Below are positions 53,420 through 62,321 of a stretch of DNA of 64,000 nt, in pieces. The notes below the pieces were generated by a model. That model did no database searches, was not told where the DNA came from, and saw only the letters and a program-made list of their open reading frames with translations. This DNA comes from Bacteroidales bacterium UBA1309 (GTDB lineage Bacteria > Bacteroidota > Bacteroidia > Bacteroidales > Dysgonomonadaceae). A program made the position numbers and the translations under genes. The DNA is taken from contig DBTT01000016.1 of NCBI GenBank assembly GCA_002307185.1, positions 1 to 64,000 on the forward strand, written 5' to 3'. The first letter of the stretch is position 1. Each line of letters starts with the position of its first letter.

Positions 53420-54511
53420 ATGGAAGATAAAAAACTTAGGGCAACACCTGCAGCCCGCGCCTTGGCCAAACGCTTGGGGGTGGATCTGTTGAATGTGTTG
53501 GGCACCGGAGCCAAAGGCCGCATACACAAAGACGATGTGGCGGGCTTCAACTACGAGAAAAAAGTGCATGTCTCTCCGCTGGCCCGTCGCATAGCGGAAG
53601 AACACAATATTGATCTGGCTGGAATTACAGGTTCTGGACACCACGGGAAAATCATGAAGGATGATGTCCTTCAGTTGGTTTCGGATCCGAAAGTGAAAGC
53701 CTTGTTTACCCGTGACGAGTTGCATGGTACTCCTCTTGTGGTGAAAGCTGCCGCCGCCACAAAAGCAGCAACATCTGCTCCTGCAGCCCCATCCCCATCA
53801 GCGGCCGTCCCTGGCGAAACAGAAGTGGTGCCGATGACCATGATGAGGAAGATCATTTCCAAGCGTATGACCGAAAGTTACTTTGGTGCGCCAACTTTCA
53901 TTCAGACGTGGGAAGTGGATATGAAAGAGATGAACGCGCTACGTGCCAAGCTGCTCGACCCAATCAAGGAAAAGACCGGCAAAAAAATTACCGTTACCGA
54001 CCTCATCTCCCTTGCTGTGGTGCGCACATTGGTGAAGCACAAATGGATCAACTCCAGCCTTTCTCCTGACGGAAATGAAGTGACTTTCCACAACTACGTC
54101 AACCTCGGTGTTGCAGTAGGTATGGAAGACGGATTGTTGGTGCCGGTAGTGAAAAATGCTCATAAAATGTCTATCAGTGAATTGGTTATCGCCATGAAGG
54201 ATCTGACCGAACGCACTATTTCTAAAAAATTGAAACCGGACGAACAAGCCGGAAGCACATTCACTATTAGCAACCTGGGCATGTATGGCGTGAGTCATTT
54301 CACGGCTATCATCAACCAGCCCAACGCAGCCATCCTGAGTGTCTCTTCAACTGTGAAAAAGCCCGTTGTAGTCAACGACGAGATTGTCATTCGCCCGATG
54401 ATGAACATGAGCCTCACCAGCGACCACCGTCTGATCGACGGATTGGGTGCTGCCAAATTCATGACCGATTTGAAGGCTTTGATGGAAAATCCGTTTACAT
54501 TATTGATTTAA
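53420..54511 (+). CDS. pdhC: Dihydrolipoamide acyltransferase (E2) without a lipoyl domain
   Basis: 363 residues. Typical E2 chains start with one to three lipoyl domains. This one starts directly with a peripheral-subunit-binding domain (ATPAARALAKRLGVDLLNVL, about residues 8-45) and then has a second one (VSPLARRIAEEHNIDLAGIT, about 51-88). An Ala/Pro-rich linker (about 112-135) leads to the catalytic domain, which ends with the active-site SDHRLIDG. The gap to E1 beta is only 12 bp, so no upstream lipoyl sequence is lost. Its lipoyl group must come from another chain, most likely the E3 fusion next to it. Confidence 0.92.
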   Translation: MEDKKLRATPAARALAKRLGVDLLNVLGTGAKGRIHKDDVAGFNYEKKVHVSPLARRIAEEHNIDLAGITGSGHHGKIMKDDVLQLVSDPKVKALFTRDELHGTPLVVKAAAATKAATSAPAAPSPSAAVPGETEVVPMTMMRKIISKRMTESYFGAPTFIQTWEVDMKEMNALRAKLLDPIKEKTGKKITVTDLISLAVVRTLVKHKWINSSLSPDGNEVTFHNYVNLGVAVGMEDGLLVPVVKNAHKMSISELVIAMKDLTERTISKKLKPDEQAGSTFTISNLGMYGVSHFTAIINQPNAAILSVSSTVKKPVVVNDEIVIRPMMNMSLTSDHRLIDGLGAAKFMTDLKALMENPFTLLI

Positions 54512-54582
54512 TGTACAAACGCATCCAATTGCGTCTTGAAAACAATCGATTAACAACAAAAAGAAAAATAAAAAACAAAAAT

Positions 54583-56295
54583 ATGGCTTTTGAAATAATC
54601 ATGCCCAAAGCGGGAATCGATATGACCGAAGGGCAAATCGTAAAATGGCTAAAACAAGAAGGCGACCAAGTCACTGAAGGGGAAATTATCCTCGAAATCA
54701 TGACAGACAAAACAAGCATGGAGATCGAAGCGGAAACTTCGGGTGTCTTGCTCAAAATTCTCCGTCATGATGGCGAAACTGTGCCTGTCACAGAGGTGAT
54801 TGCTTACATCGGCAAACCAGGAGAATCGTTGGATACTCAGACTCTGTCGGAGGACTCAGTGCCAGCCCCGCAACCTGTAGCGAGCGAACAACCTCTTGCC
54901 AGCATTGCTGACGACAGTTACCACCTAGCTGTGATTGGCGGTGGGCCCGCAGGGTATTTTGCGGCCATCCGTGCGGCTCAATTGGGTGCGAAAGTGGCTA
55001 TCGTGGAGAAAAAAGTGTTTGGAGGTACTTGCTTGAACGTCGGTTGTATCCCAACCAAAACGTACTTGAAAAATGCTGAAATCATCGAGGCGATAGAAAT
55101 TGCTGCCGGACGTGGTATCAAGTTTGACAGCACCAAGTATTCCATCGACATGGAAAAAGTGGTTGGTTTCAAAGACGGTGTTGTGAAAAAGCTGACCATG
55201 GGTGTTGAAGTCTTGCTGAAGAGCAATGGCGTTGACATTTTCCGTGGCGTGGGCAAGATCAACAAGAACAAGGATGTGGTTGTGAACGGCTCTCAAATCA
55301 TCAAAGCCGATAAGATCATTTTGGCAGGTGGTTCGAAAGTTTCGAAAATCAATATCCCGGGCATCGAAAACCCACGCATTCTTTCCAGCGATGAGATTTT
55401 GTCCCTCAAAGAAGTTCCGGAAACGTTGACCATCATTGGCGGCGGTGTTATCGGCATCGAAATGGCTCTTGCCATGCACGCCATCGGGAGCAAAATCACC
55501 GTGGTGGAGATGATGGATCGCATCGTTCCGGCTATTGATGCGGAAGCTTCTAAATTCTTGGCCGATACCTTGAAGAAGAAAGGAATCAAGATTTTGACTT
55601 CTGTCTCCATTGTTGGCATCGAAGAACGCGGCAACAAACTCCAAGTGAAATTGGCAAATGGCGAAGTGATCGAATCGGACAAAGCCCTTCTTTCTATCGG
55701 ACGTGTGCCGGATTTGGATGGAATCGGAGAAGTGGAATTTGAAATCGAACGTGGCAAAATCAAGGTCGATCCATACATGGAAACCAGCATCAAGGGGATC
55801 TATGCACCGGGCGACGTGAACGGCATCAAGATGTTGGCACACGTGGCATTCCGTATGGGAGAAGTAGCTGCCGAAAATGCGGTGAAAGGCAACCACCGCA
55901 CGGTGAAATTGGCTTCCGTGCCATCTGTTGTTTACACCTCTCCGGAAGTGGCCATGGTGGGATTGACCGAAGCACAAGCCCGTGAGCAATACGAAAACAT
56001 CCGCATCGGGCGTTTCGATTTTGCGGCCAACGGTCGTGCCTTGGCATCAGGCGACAATCACGGTTTCGTGAAAGTGATTGCCGATGCTAAATATGGCGAG
56101 ATCCTGGGCGTGCACATCGTGGGACCTTCGGCTGCCGAAATCATCAACCAAGCCTCTTCGATGATGGAATTGGAAATCACGGTGGATGAAGTGGTGAAAA
56201 CAATTTATGGCCACCCAACGTATTCCGAAGCCCTATACGAAGCTTTTGCAGACGTTTTGGGAGAATCTATCCACGTGCCAAGAAAGAAAAAATAA
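54583..56295 (+). CDS. lpdA: Lipoyl-domain/dihydrolipoamide dehydrogenase (E3) fusion
   Basis: 570 residues from the ATG at 54583; an upstream ATG at 54511 overlaps the E2 stop and adds a basic tail unlike the family. Residues 1-80 are a lipoyl domain with the modified Lys43 in EIMTDKTSMEIEAE. An Ala/Pro-rich linker leads to the E3 flavoprotein from about residue 107: FAD motif GGGPAGYFAAIRAAQLG, redox disulfide GGTCLNVGCIPTK, NAD motif IIGGGVIGIEMA and the catalytic His in YGHPTYSE. It regenerates the oxidised lipoyl group and here also carries it, which complements the E2 that lacks one. Confidence 0.95.
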   Translation: MAFEIIMPKAGIDMTEGQIVKWLKQEGDQVTEGEIILEIMTDKTSMEIEAETSGVLLKILRHDGETVPVTEVIAYIGKPGESLDTQTLSEDSVPAPQPVASEQPLASIADDSYHLAVIGGGPAGYFAAIRAAQLGAKVAIVEKKVFGGTCLNVGCIPTKTYLKNAEIIEAIEIAAGRGIKFDSTKYSIDMEKVVGFKDGVVKKLTMGVEVLLKSNGVDIFRGVGKINKNKDVVVNGSQIIKADKIILAGGSKVSKINIPGIENPRILSSDEILSLKEVPETLTIIGGGVIGIEMALAMHAIGSKITVVEMMDRIVPAIDAEASKFLADTLKKKGIKILTSVSIVGIEERGNKLQVKLANGEVIESDKALLSIGRVPDLDGIGEVEFEIERGKIKVDPYMETSIKGIYAPGDVNGIKMLAHVAFRMGEVAAENAVKGNHRTVKLASVPSVVYTSPEVAMVGLTEAQAREQYENIRIGRFDFAANGRALASGDNHGFVKVIADAKYGEILGVHIVGPSAAEIINQASSMMELEITVDEVVKTIYGHPTYSEALYEAFADVLGESIHVPRKKK

Positions 56296-56311
56296 GGCAA
56301 TGACATAAAAA

Positions 56312-56373
56312 AGAACCTCATTTTTGATTTATATCCGGTTTGCCATACTCGACAAATGAAATCATGAGGTTCT
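56312..56373 (+). other. 10-bp inverted repeat after the PDH operon
   Basis: AGAACCTCAT (56312-56321) and ATGAGGTTCT (56364-56373) pair perfectly around a 42-base loop. It starts 17 bp after the E3 stop. The following TAAAATACACTTT is only weakly T-rich, so it may be a terminator, a processing site or a regulator site for the lipoate ligase genes. Confidence 0.5.
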
Positions 56374-56461
56374 AAAATACACTTTAATCATTTGAGAGAA
56401 CCGATTTCTGCTTATCTTCGCATGGCAGTAAATGGGTTCTCTCTATTTTCACAGCGAATAT

Positions 56462-56493
56462 GCACATTGGCACATTCGCCCATTCGCAAAAAA
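56462..56493 (+). repeat. 8-bp-period spacer before the first lipoate ligase gene (four units)
   Basis: Units in phase: gcacattg, gcacattc, gcccattc, gcaaaaaa. They end 2 bp before the ATG at 56496. An upstream in-frame ATG at 56460 belongs to this repeat. Confidence 0.65.
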
Positions 56494-56495
56494 AC

Positions 56496-57476
56496 ATGAT
56501 CTATATTCTTGGCAAATTCCACCGTCCACAATTCAACTTGGCCATGGAGGAATATTGTTTCCGTAAACTTGCGCAGCAGGATAAAATCTTCATGCTGTGG
56601 CAAAACGAGCCATCCATCATTGTGGGTAAGCACCAAAACACGCTGGAGGAAATCAACACGCAATATGTGAGGGAACAGGGGATACACGTGGTTCGCCGTG
56701 TTTCAGGAGGCGGCACCGTTTATCACGACCTCAACAACCTGAATTTTACAATCATTTCCAACGAAAAGAACGGGATCGGGTTCGACCTCAAGGAATTCAC
56801 CAAACCGATCATCGAAACACTCGCACGATTGGGGGCCACCGCTGAATTATCTCCCAGAAACGATCTCCGCATCAACGGAAAGAAGATTTGCGGCACAGCC
56901 CAAGCCTATGTCAACGGACGGATGATGTTTCACGGCTGCCTGCTGTTTGATTCAGATCTTTCGGCGTTGTCCAAGGGATTGAAGGAACCCAAGGAGGTTA
57001 TTCAATCCAAAGGTGTAAAATCTGTGCGGAGCGAGGTGGATAATATCCGGCCACATTTGTCCGAAAAAATATCTGTGCATGAATTTGCCGGTAGGATTCT
57101 CGAAACGGTGAAGCAGTCCTATCCCGAGATGACCGAATACCATTTCAACGAACAAGAACTGGCTTTGTTTGAAAAGGAAGCGGACGGGAAATATTCCGAT
57201 TGGGAATGGAATTATGCCCAGTCGCCACCATTCACCATCGAAAAGAAAACAAATTTCACCGATGGAGAGATTCGGGTAAAAGCCTCTGTCAAAATGGGGC
57301 GTATCGTTCAAGTGGAACTGCAGACTCCTTTTGGCGAACTGAAGCAATTGGAACAAACAATTGCCGGAGCGAAATATACTCGCCAGGATTTGAAAGAAAA
57401 ATTAGAGGAAATAGAGGCTGGAAAGTGGATCCGGGAGTTTTCGATCGATGAACTCACGGAAGCCATTGTACGGTAA
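56496..57476 (+). CDS. lplA: Lipoate-protein ligase A, copy 1
   Basis: 326 residues. Attaches lipoate to target lysines with ATP. The start MIYILGKFHRPQFNLAMEEY matches that of copy 2, which supports the ATG at 56496. The lipoate-binding motif is VVRRVSGGGTVYHDLNNLNF, and the catalytic Lys region is NDLRINGKKICGTAQAY. A C-terminal accessory domain from about residue 240 is present, as in E. coli LplA. It lies directly after the PDH operon, whose E3 carries a lipoyl domain. An octanoyl substrate is possible. Confidence 0.93.
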   Translation: MIYILGKFHRPQFNLAMEEYCFRKLAQQDKIFMLWQNEPSIIVGKHQNTLEEINTQYVREQGIHVVRRVSGGGTVYHDLNNLNFTIISNEKNGIGFDLKEFTKPIIETLARLGATAELSPRNDLRINGKKICGTAQAYVNGRMMFHGCLLFDSDLSALSKGLKEPKEVIQSKGVKSVRSEVDNIRPHLSEKISVHEFAGRILETVKQSYPEMTEYHFNEQELALFEKEADGKYSDWEWNYAQSPPFTIEKKTNFTDGEIRVKASVKMGRIVQVELQTPFGELKQLEQTIAGAKYTRQDLKEKLEEIEAGKWIREFSIDELTEAIVR

Positions 57477-57478
57477 TT

Positions 57479-57550
57479 ACTTTAATGTGCCAATTAGTTA
57501 ATGTGCCAATTGGCCAATATGAGAATTTGTACATTATCATATTAACTCAT
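57479..57550 (+). repeat. 8-bp-period spacer between the two lplA genes (nine units)
   Basis: Units in phase: actttaat, gtgccaat, tagttaat, gtgccaat, tggccaat, atgagaat, ttgtacat, tatcatat, taactcat. Every unit ends in AT. It fills the whole gap from the first lplA stop to 7 bp before the second ATG. Confidence 0.75.
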
Positions 57551-57557
57551 TAGAAAA

Positions 57558-58550
57558 ATGATCTACGTTGTCAGCAAATCATACAAGCCGCAATTCAACA
57601 TTGCGATGGAAGAATATTGCTTTACCAAGCTAACGCAATACGACAAGGTATTCATGCTCTGGATCAACGAGCCTTCCATCATCGTGGGCAAACATCAGAA
57701 TACGCTGCAAGAAGTCAATATGAATTATGTGCGGGACAACGGCATCCACATCGTTCGCCGGATTACGGGCGGTGGAGCCGTTTACCACGACCACAACAAC
57801 CTGAATTATACGATTATCTCGAACGAGAAAAAAGGGGCTGAATTCGATTTCAAAACCTTCTCCGAACCAGTCATCGAGACGTTGAGCCAATTGGGCGTGG
57901 AAGCAGAGTTTACTGGGCGGAACGACATTGTGATCGACGGCAAAAAGGTGTGTGGCAATGCACAGGCGTACAAGAACGACCGCATCATGCACCACGGCTG
58001 CTTGCTGTTCAACACCGATTTGTCCGTTCTGTCGGAAGCTTTGGAAATACCCAAAGACATGATCGACTCCAAAAGCGTGAAATCTGTGCGGAGTGCGGTG
58101 GCGAACATCAAGTCGTTCCTGAAAGAGGACATCAGCGTGGAAGACTTTTCGGGGAAAATCCTTCACTACATGAAGCAGAAATTTCCGGAAATGGAGGAAT
58201 ATATCTTTAGTGAACAAGAACTGGCAGAAATAGGCCAGATAGCCGAGACAAAATTCTCCTCCTGGGATTGGAACTTCGGTCATTCTCCAAAATATACCTT
58301 GACGAGAAATACCCGTTTCACCGGTGGAAAAATCCAAGTGTATCTCACCGTCAAAAACTCGGTCATAGAACACATTCAATTCTTCGGTACATTTTTCGGC
58401 AACAACAGTGATCTCTCCCTCGTGGAAGAAGCTTTTGCAGGAGTGAAATACACGCCGGAAGCCATCCGGGAGAAATTGGCAACGATCCACACCGCAGAAT
58501 TCTTTGCCGGATTTACGGTGGATGAATTGGTGGAAGCCATTGTGCAATGA
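57558..58550 (+). CDS. lplA: Lipoate-protein ligase A, copy 2
   Basis: 330 residues, a clear paralog of the previous gene across the full length, including the C-terminal accessory domain. The binding motif is IVRRITGGGAVYHDHNNLNY, and the catalytic Lys region is NDIVIDGKKVCGNAQAY (copy 1 has Thr in place of Asn after CG). The two copies are well diverged, which argues for an old duplication with separate roles, for instance different targets (E3 lipoyl domain and GcvH) or lipoate against octanoate. Both look intact. Confidence 0.92.
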   Translation: MIYVVSKSYKPQFNIAMEEYCFTKLTQYDKVFMLWINEPSIIVGKHQNTLQEVNMNYVRDNGIHIVRRITGGGAVYHDHNNLNYTIISNEKKGAEFDFKTFSEPVIETLSQLGVEAEFTGRNDIVIDGKKVCGNAQAYKNDRIMHHGCLLFNTDLSVLSEALEIPKDMIDSKSVKSVRSAVANIKSFLKEDISVEDFSGKILHYMKQKFPEMEEYIFSEQELAEIGQIAETKFSSWDWNFGHSPKYTLTRNTRFTGGKIQVYLTVKNSVIEHIQFFGTFFGNNSDLSLVEEAFAGVKYTPEAIREKLATIHTAEFFAGFTVDELVEAIVQ

Positions 58551-58781
58551 TTTTGCCCCTGTCGGAATCTTCAGAAGGCAGCAAAAAGGCCTCTGAGCCT
58601 CTTTCGGTAGATTTCAGTGTCGAACGGCAGCAATATTTCTTTATGCAGATTGTTTGTGAGCCGAATACTATGACCGAAAAATACCCAAAAGGCTGCTTCG
58701 TTCACTTCTATAAATAATTATCTTTGTAGAAGATAAAACCAGATTGGATCAGTTAATTTTATACCCACTCATTCTCAGACA

Positions 58782-60455
58782 ATGGTCAGTCAGAATCAAG
58801 AACAAGCAATACACTCTAATCAACCAAACGCCTCTCGGTGGCTGGGTCAAAGATTGGCCGAAGCAAAAGGGGCATACATTGTGGCTTCAGTACTTACCCT
58901 TTTAAGCGCAGGATGTTTTATCGTCTTTAGCTGGTATTTGTCCGACTTCGCTGCTTTGTGGCTTCAAAAGGGACAACTCACGCCCAAATTCCTGATTTAT
59001 GCCTTGGCATTTCTTGCGGGAAGATATGTTTTTGCCCATTTCGCCTCACAGTCCAACTATAACGCCGGCAATATCATTGTTTCCAAGATTAAAAAGAAGC
59101 TCTACCCGATGTTACTCAACAACAATCAATCGGACTCCGTGTCGAGTACCCTGTTTGTGACCCGGATAAGCGATGACCTGAAGCCCTTTTTCGCCTTCTT
59201 CATTCCCTATTCCATTGCCTCCGTATTGGTCAGTTCGTTGGTGCTGGCAGTAAGTTTCTGGGTGGAGAAGTGGGTGGCACTGATACTGCTTATATCGTTG
59301 TTGGTGATTCCAATGCAGATGATCGTCATCGGCTTGGGGGCGGAGGCTCTTCACCAGAAGCACATCAACCTTTTCTTGAAATATTCCGCAGTTTTTTACA
59401 ACCGCCTTCAAACCATAGCAGAGATTGTCAATCTAAACAATTTCAAACCCCAATACAACTTCTTGTCGAAAAAGAGCCGCGAGCTGAACAAAGCGACCAC
59501 CAATGTAATGCGAGTAGCCATTTTGTCGTCGGCTGTCCTTGAATTGTTTGTCTCGATTTGTATTGCCGCAGTGGCGATTTACTTGGGAATGAGCCTGCTC
59601 GGAATTATGACGGGACCCAACTATGGCAAAGGCTACGAGTTCCGCACCGCACTATTTCTACTCACCCTTGCTCCCTATTTTTTCTTCTACCTGCGAAAGT
59701 TTGTGAGTGCCTACCACGACCGCAACAAAGCCATCGCATCGGCCAAATTACTCATGCCATTGCTCCGCGAGGAAACAGATGCTCCGCTCGTTGATGCACC
59801 AGAAAAACTAGAATCCTTTGAGATCAATGGCCTAAGCTATGCCTATCCCGATTCGCCGGTGAAAGTGCTTCACAACATTTCATTACACTTGCCCGCCAAA
59901 GGATTGGTGCTCGTGAAAGGAATTTCCGGTTCGGGAAAATCGACCTTGCTCAAGATTCTCACCGGAAGCCTTTTTCCCCTAGAGGGTATCGCTTCGGTCA
60001 ACGGCCGAGACAATGGATGGTCGCACCAATGGTTGAAAGCCAATTCGTCCTACATGAACCAGTTTCCCTTCATCTTCGATGGGACACTCAAATACAATGT
60101 ATTTCTGGAAAAAAGCGCTGAAAAGAGGGAATGGTATCCCGAATTTCTCGACAAAATCATAGGAAAAAAAGAACAAGGCTGGCAAAGCGAATTGAGCCAC
60201 AATGGGAAGCAGCTTTCCGGAGGTGAGAAACAATTGGTTACCCTTGCGCGGATGATCCTGCACCCAAGGCAAGTGGCCATCTTGGACGAGCCTACGGCAA
60301 ATCTGGATTCCGGAACGGTGGAAATCATACTTCCCGAAATTTTGAAATTAGCTAAGCAACAATTGATAATCATCGCCTCCCACGAGAAAATCTTTGACTC
60401 TGTTGCCGACACGATCCTTAACTTAAATTGGGGGGAACAAATGAACTATGAATAA
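58782..60455 (+). CDS. cydD: CydD-like ABC exporter half (membrane plus ATPase)
   Basis: 557 residues: a six-helix ABC transmembrane domain (about residues 30-330), then an ATPase domain with Walker A GISGSGKSTLL, signature LSGGEKQLVTLARM and Walker B VAILDEPTANLD. Its stop overlaps the start of a second, similar half by 8 bases, so the two form a heterodimer like CydDC, which exports cysteine and glutathione and supports cytochrome bd assembly. No cydAB is in the window, so the CydDC assignment is by layout and resemblance. Confidence 0.75.
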   Translation: MVSQNQEQAIHSNQPNASRWLGQRLAEAKGAYIVASVLTLLSAGCFIVFSWYLSDFAALWLQKGQLTPKFLIYALAFLAGRYVFAHFASQSNYNAGNIIVSKIKKKLYPMLLNNNQSDSVSSTLFVTRISDDLKPFFAFFIPYSIASVLVSSLVLAVSFWVEKWVALILLISLLVIPMQMIVIGLGAEALHQKHINLFLKYSAVFYNRLQTIAEIVNLNNFKPQYNFLSKKSRELNKATTNVMRVAILSSAVLELFVSICIAAVAIYLGMSLLGIMTGPNYGKGYEFRTALFLLTLAPYFFFYLRKFVSAYHDRNKAIASAKLLMPLLREETDAPLVDAPEKLESFEINGLSYAYPDSPVKVLHNISLHLPAKGLVLVKGISGSGKSTLLKILTGSLFPLEGIASVNGRDNGWSHQWLKANSSYMNQFPFIFDGTLKYNVFLEKSAEKREWYPEFLDKIIGKKEQGWQSELSHNGKQLSGGEKQLVTLARMILHPRQVAILDEPTANLDSGTVEIILPEILKLAKQQLIIIASHEKIFDSVADTILNLNWGEQMNYE

Positions 60456-62046
60456 ATTTATTGTAGAAAATATACTCCAGCCCTTAGCCGGCAGGTGGCT
60501 GAGAGGCTTTTCATTGTTGCTGTTGTGGACAGTCGCATTCATCGCCCTACCTGGCATATCCGGATGGTTTCTGGCAAGCTGTAGCCTTGCCTTCATCCTG
60601 TCAAACACTTTGTTTGCATACCTGATCCCTTCTGCCACCATCCGCCTGCTGACCTTGCTGCGGACAGCGACAAGGTATTTCGAACGATTGGAAAACCACA
60701 AAAGCACACTAGATGCCCAGCAAAAGCTACAGCTGAAGGTTTTCGAGTCGGTTGCCAAGTTTTCTTATTTTAAGAAACAAGTCAATAAGAACTCCGCAAT
60801 ACTTGAAAACAGCACATATGGCATAGACCAAGTGCTAAACCATGTCCTGCTCTGGCTTTTGCCTTTTGGTTCGCTGATACTTTCGCTTAGCTTCTACTTT
60901 ATTTTCCTTGGCGTGTTTTCACCCGTGATTGCAGCGGAGTTTTTAATTCTATCTTCAGTCCTACTGTTTGTCATTCCCCAGCTCATTTTCCGTACAAACA
61001 AAATACTATACGAACAGCTAAAGGCACACCGCGAAGAGAGCAACCAAGCATTCATTGAAAGCTTCAGAGGGCGTATAGAAATTTCAAAATACGGCTTGGA
61101 GGAGAAAGCGATAAGTCAATATGAACGACGATTGCTGGAGTACGAACGTTTGGAGAACAAACTTCAGACCAATTCATTCTTGCTGCAACTGATCGCCGGG
61201 CTTGGATTTAGTTTCATCGCCCTGTTCTTATTTTGGAATGCAAGCAATTATGGCATCAAGGCTGAATTAGCGATCGGTATTTTCTTTGGCATCATGGCGC
61301 AAGCCGAATTGGCGGAGATGCTTTTTTCCGGAAAATCGGAGAAAAGTTCAGTTGCACATCAAATCAGGGATCTGGATGCAATTTTCAAAGAAGGCGGCCA
61401 AACCGTTGCACCGGTAGAGGTCCGTTCCCGCCTGGAAGTTTTGAGCGTAAAGAATCTGGGTGCGAAAATCCCAGAAACCAATGTCTCCACTTCCGATATT
61501 TCGCTAGAGATAGAAAAAGGGGAGTGGATTGCGCTTTTTGGTGAAACCGGAAAAGGCAAGACGACTCTCCTCAACAGCCTTTTTTATGCTGAATATAGGC
61601 GGAGTGGTTCATTGAGTTGGAACGGCGAGACGGAACTGCAACACTTGCCTGTGCCTGAATGTATCTACGTCACACAAAAGGCTTATCTGCTTACTGGTAC
61701 ATTGCGTGAAAATTTTGAAGGACACTCCGACCAAGAAATTGAACAAATACTGGAAACGGTTGATTTGGCAAGCTGGTTCTTGTCTCTTCCCAACGCTTTG
61801 GATAGTTGGCTAGGTGAAAATGGTGAAACCTTGAGCGGTGGGCAACGGAAGAAACTGCTGCTTGCGCAAGCACTTCTCCGGAAACCTCAATTGCTAGTGG
61901 TGGACGAACCTACGGCAGGCATCAGTTCGGAAAACGCAATTGCCATCTTCCAGAATATAAAACGCCTGTATCCCGACACGGCTATTCTGATGGCAACCCA
62001 CTTGAAAGATTTTGAAGCAGTTGCCGACAAAGTGATTCGGATTTAG
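60448..62046 (+). CDS. cydC: CydC-like ABC exporter half (membrane plus ATPase)
   Basis: 532 residues. An N-terminal transmembrane domain with about six helices (RSFLLLLWTVAFIALPG-like start; a characteristic region with RYFERLENHKSTLDAQQKLQ) is followed by an ATPase domain with Walker A GETGKGKTTLL, signature LSGGQRKKLLLAQALL and Walker B LLVVDEPTAGIS. The RYFERLENH region matches CydC proteins well. It overlaps the previous gene by 8 bases, which suggests translational coupling. Confidence 0.8.
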   Translation: MNKFIVENILQPLAGRWLRGFSLLLLWTVAFIALPGISGWFLASCSLAFILSNTLFAYLIPSATIRLLTLLRTATRYFERLENHKSTLDAQQKLQLKVFESVAKFSYFKKQVNKNSAILENSTYGIDQVLNHVLLWLLPFGSLILSLSFYFIFLGVFSPVIAAEFLILSSVLLFVIPQLIFRTNKILYEQLKAHREESNQAFIESFRGRIEISKYGLEEKAISQYERRLLEYERLENKLQTNSFLLQLIAGLGFSFIALFLFWNASNYGIKAELAIGIFFGIMAQAELAEMLFSGKSEKSSVAHQIRDLDAIFKEGGQTVAPVEVRSRLEVLSVKNLGAKIPETNVSTSDISLEIEKGEWIALFGETGKGKTTLLNSLFYAEYRRSGSLSWNGETELQHLPVPECIYVTQKAYLLTGTLRENFEGHSDQEIEQILETVDLASWFLSLPNALDSWLGENGETLSGGQRKKLLLAQALLRKPQLLVVDEPTAGISSENAIAIFQNIKRLYPDTAILMATHLKDFEAVADKVIRI

Positions 62047-62261
62047 ATTCCAATCCTGGCATGCAAGATCAGATGGTGTTCTTCATGGGTGAATCTTTTA
62101 GCTTTGATCGAACAAAGAGGCAGAGTCGGGTGGAATTCGCCCCTCAGTCACGTCAATTACAATCCGTCACATGTAGAGCTTGCAGAAAATCCCCAACTGA
62201 GAATTTATAGGCTCACTTGGTAGCTTGGCCGCATGGTTACTCTTTTTTTCATCAAAAGAAA

Positions 62262-62297
62262 GCGAGCCTTTCCAGTTCCGCACCGAAAAAGCCCGCT
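62262..62297 (-). terminator. Possible terminator of gpmA
   Basis: On the minus strand a 7-bp stem with one mismatch (62291-62297 with 62261-62267) is followed by TTCTTTTGAT. It lies about 25 bp past the gpmA stop. The tail is weak. Confidence 0.35.
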
Positions 62298-62321
62298 AAA
62301 TGGTATTAAGATTTGTATCTC

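Noticed and set aside
54925..55989. 354-codon open frame antisense to the E3 gene
   Set aside because: It is rich in His, Phe and Asp in a pattern typical of antisense shadows, has no recognisable domain, and lies fully inside a well-supported gene. Similar shadows occur opposite lplA copy 2 (57630-58547), nuoD (34582-35346) and nuoG (37885-38619).
62047..62321. RNA gene or tRNA in the cydC-gpmA spacer
   Set aside because: I looked for a cloverleaf and CCA-type end and saw none; only a weak gpmA terminator is supported.
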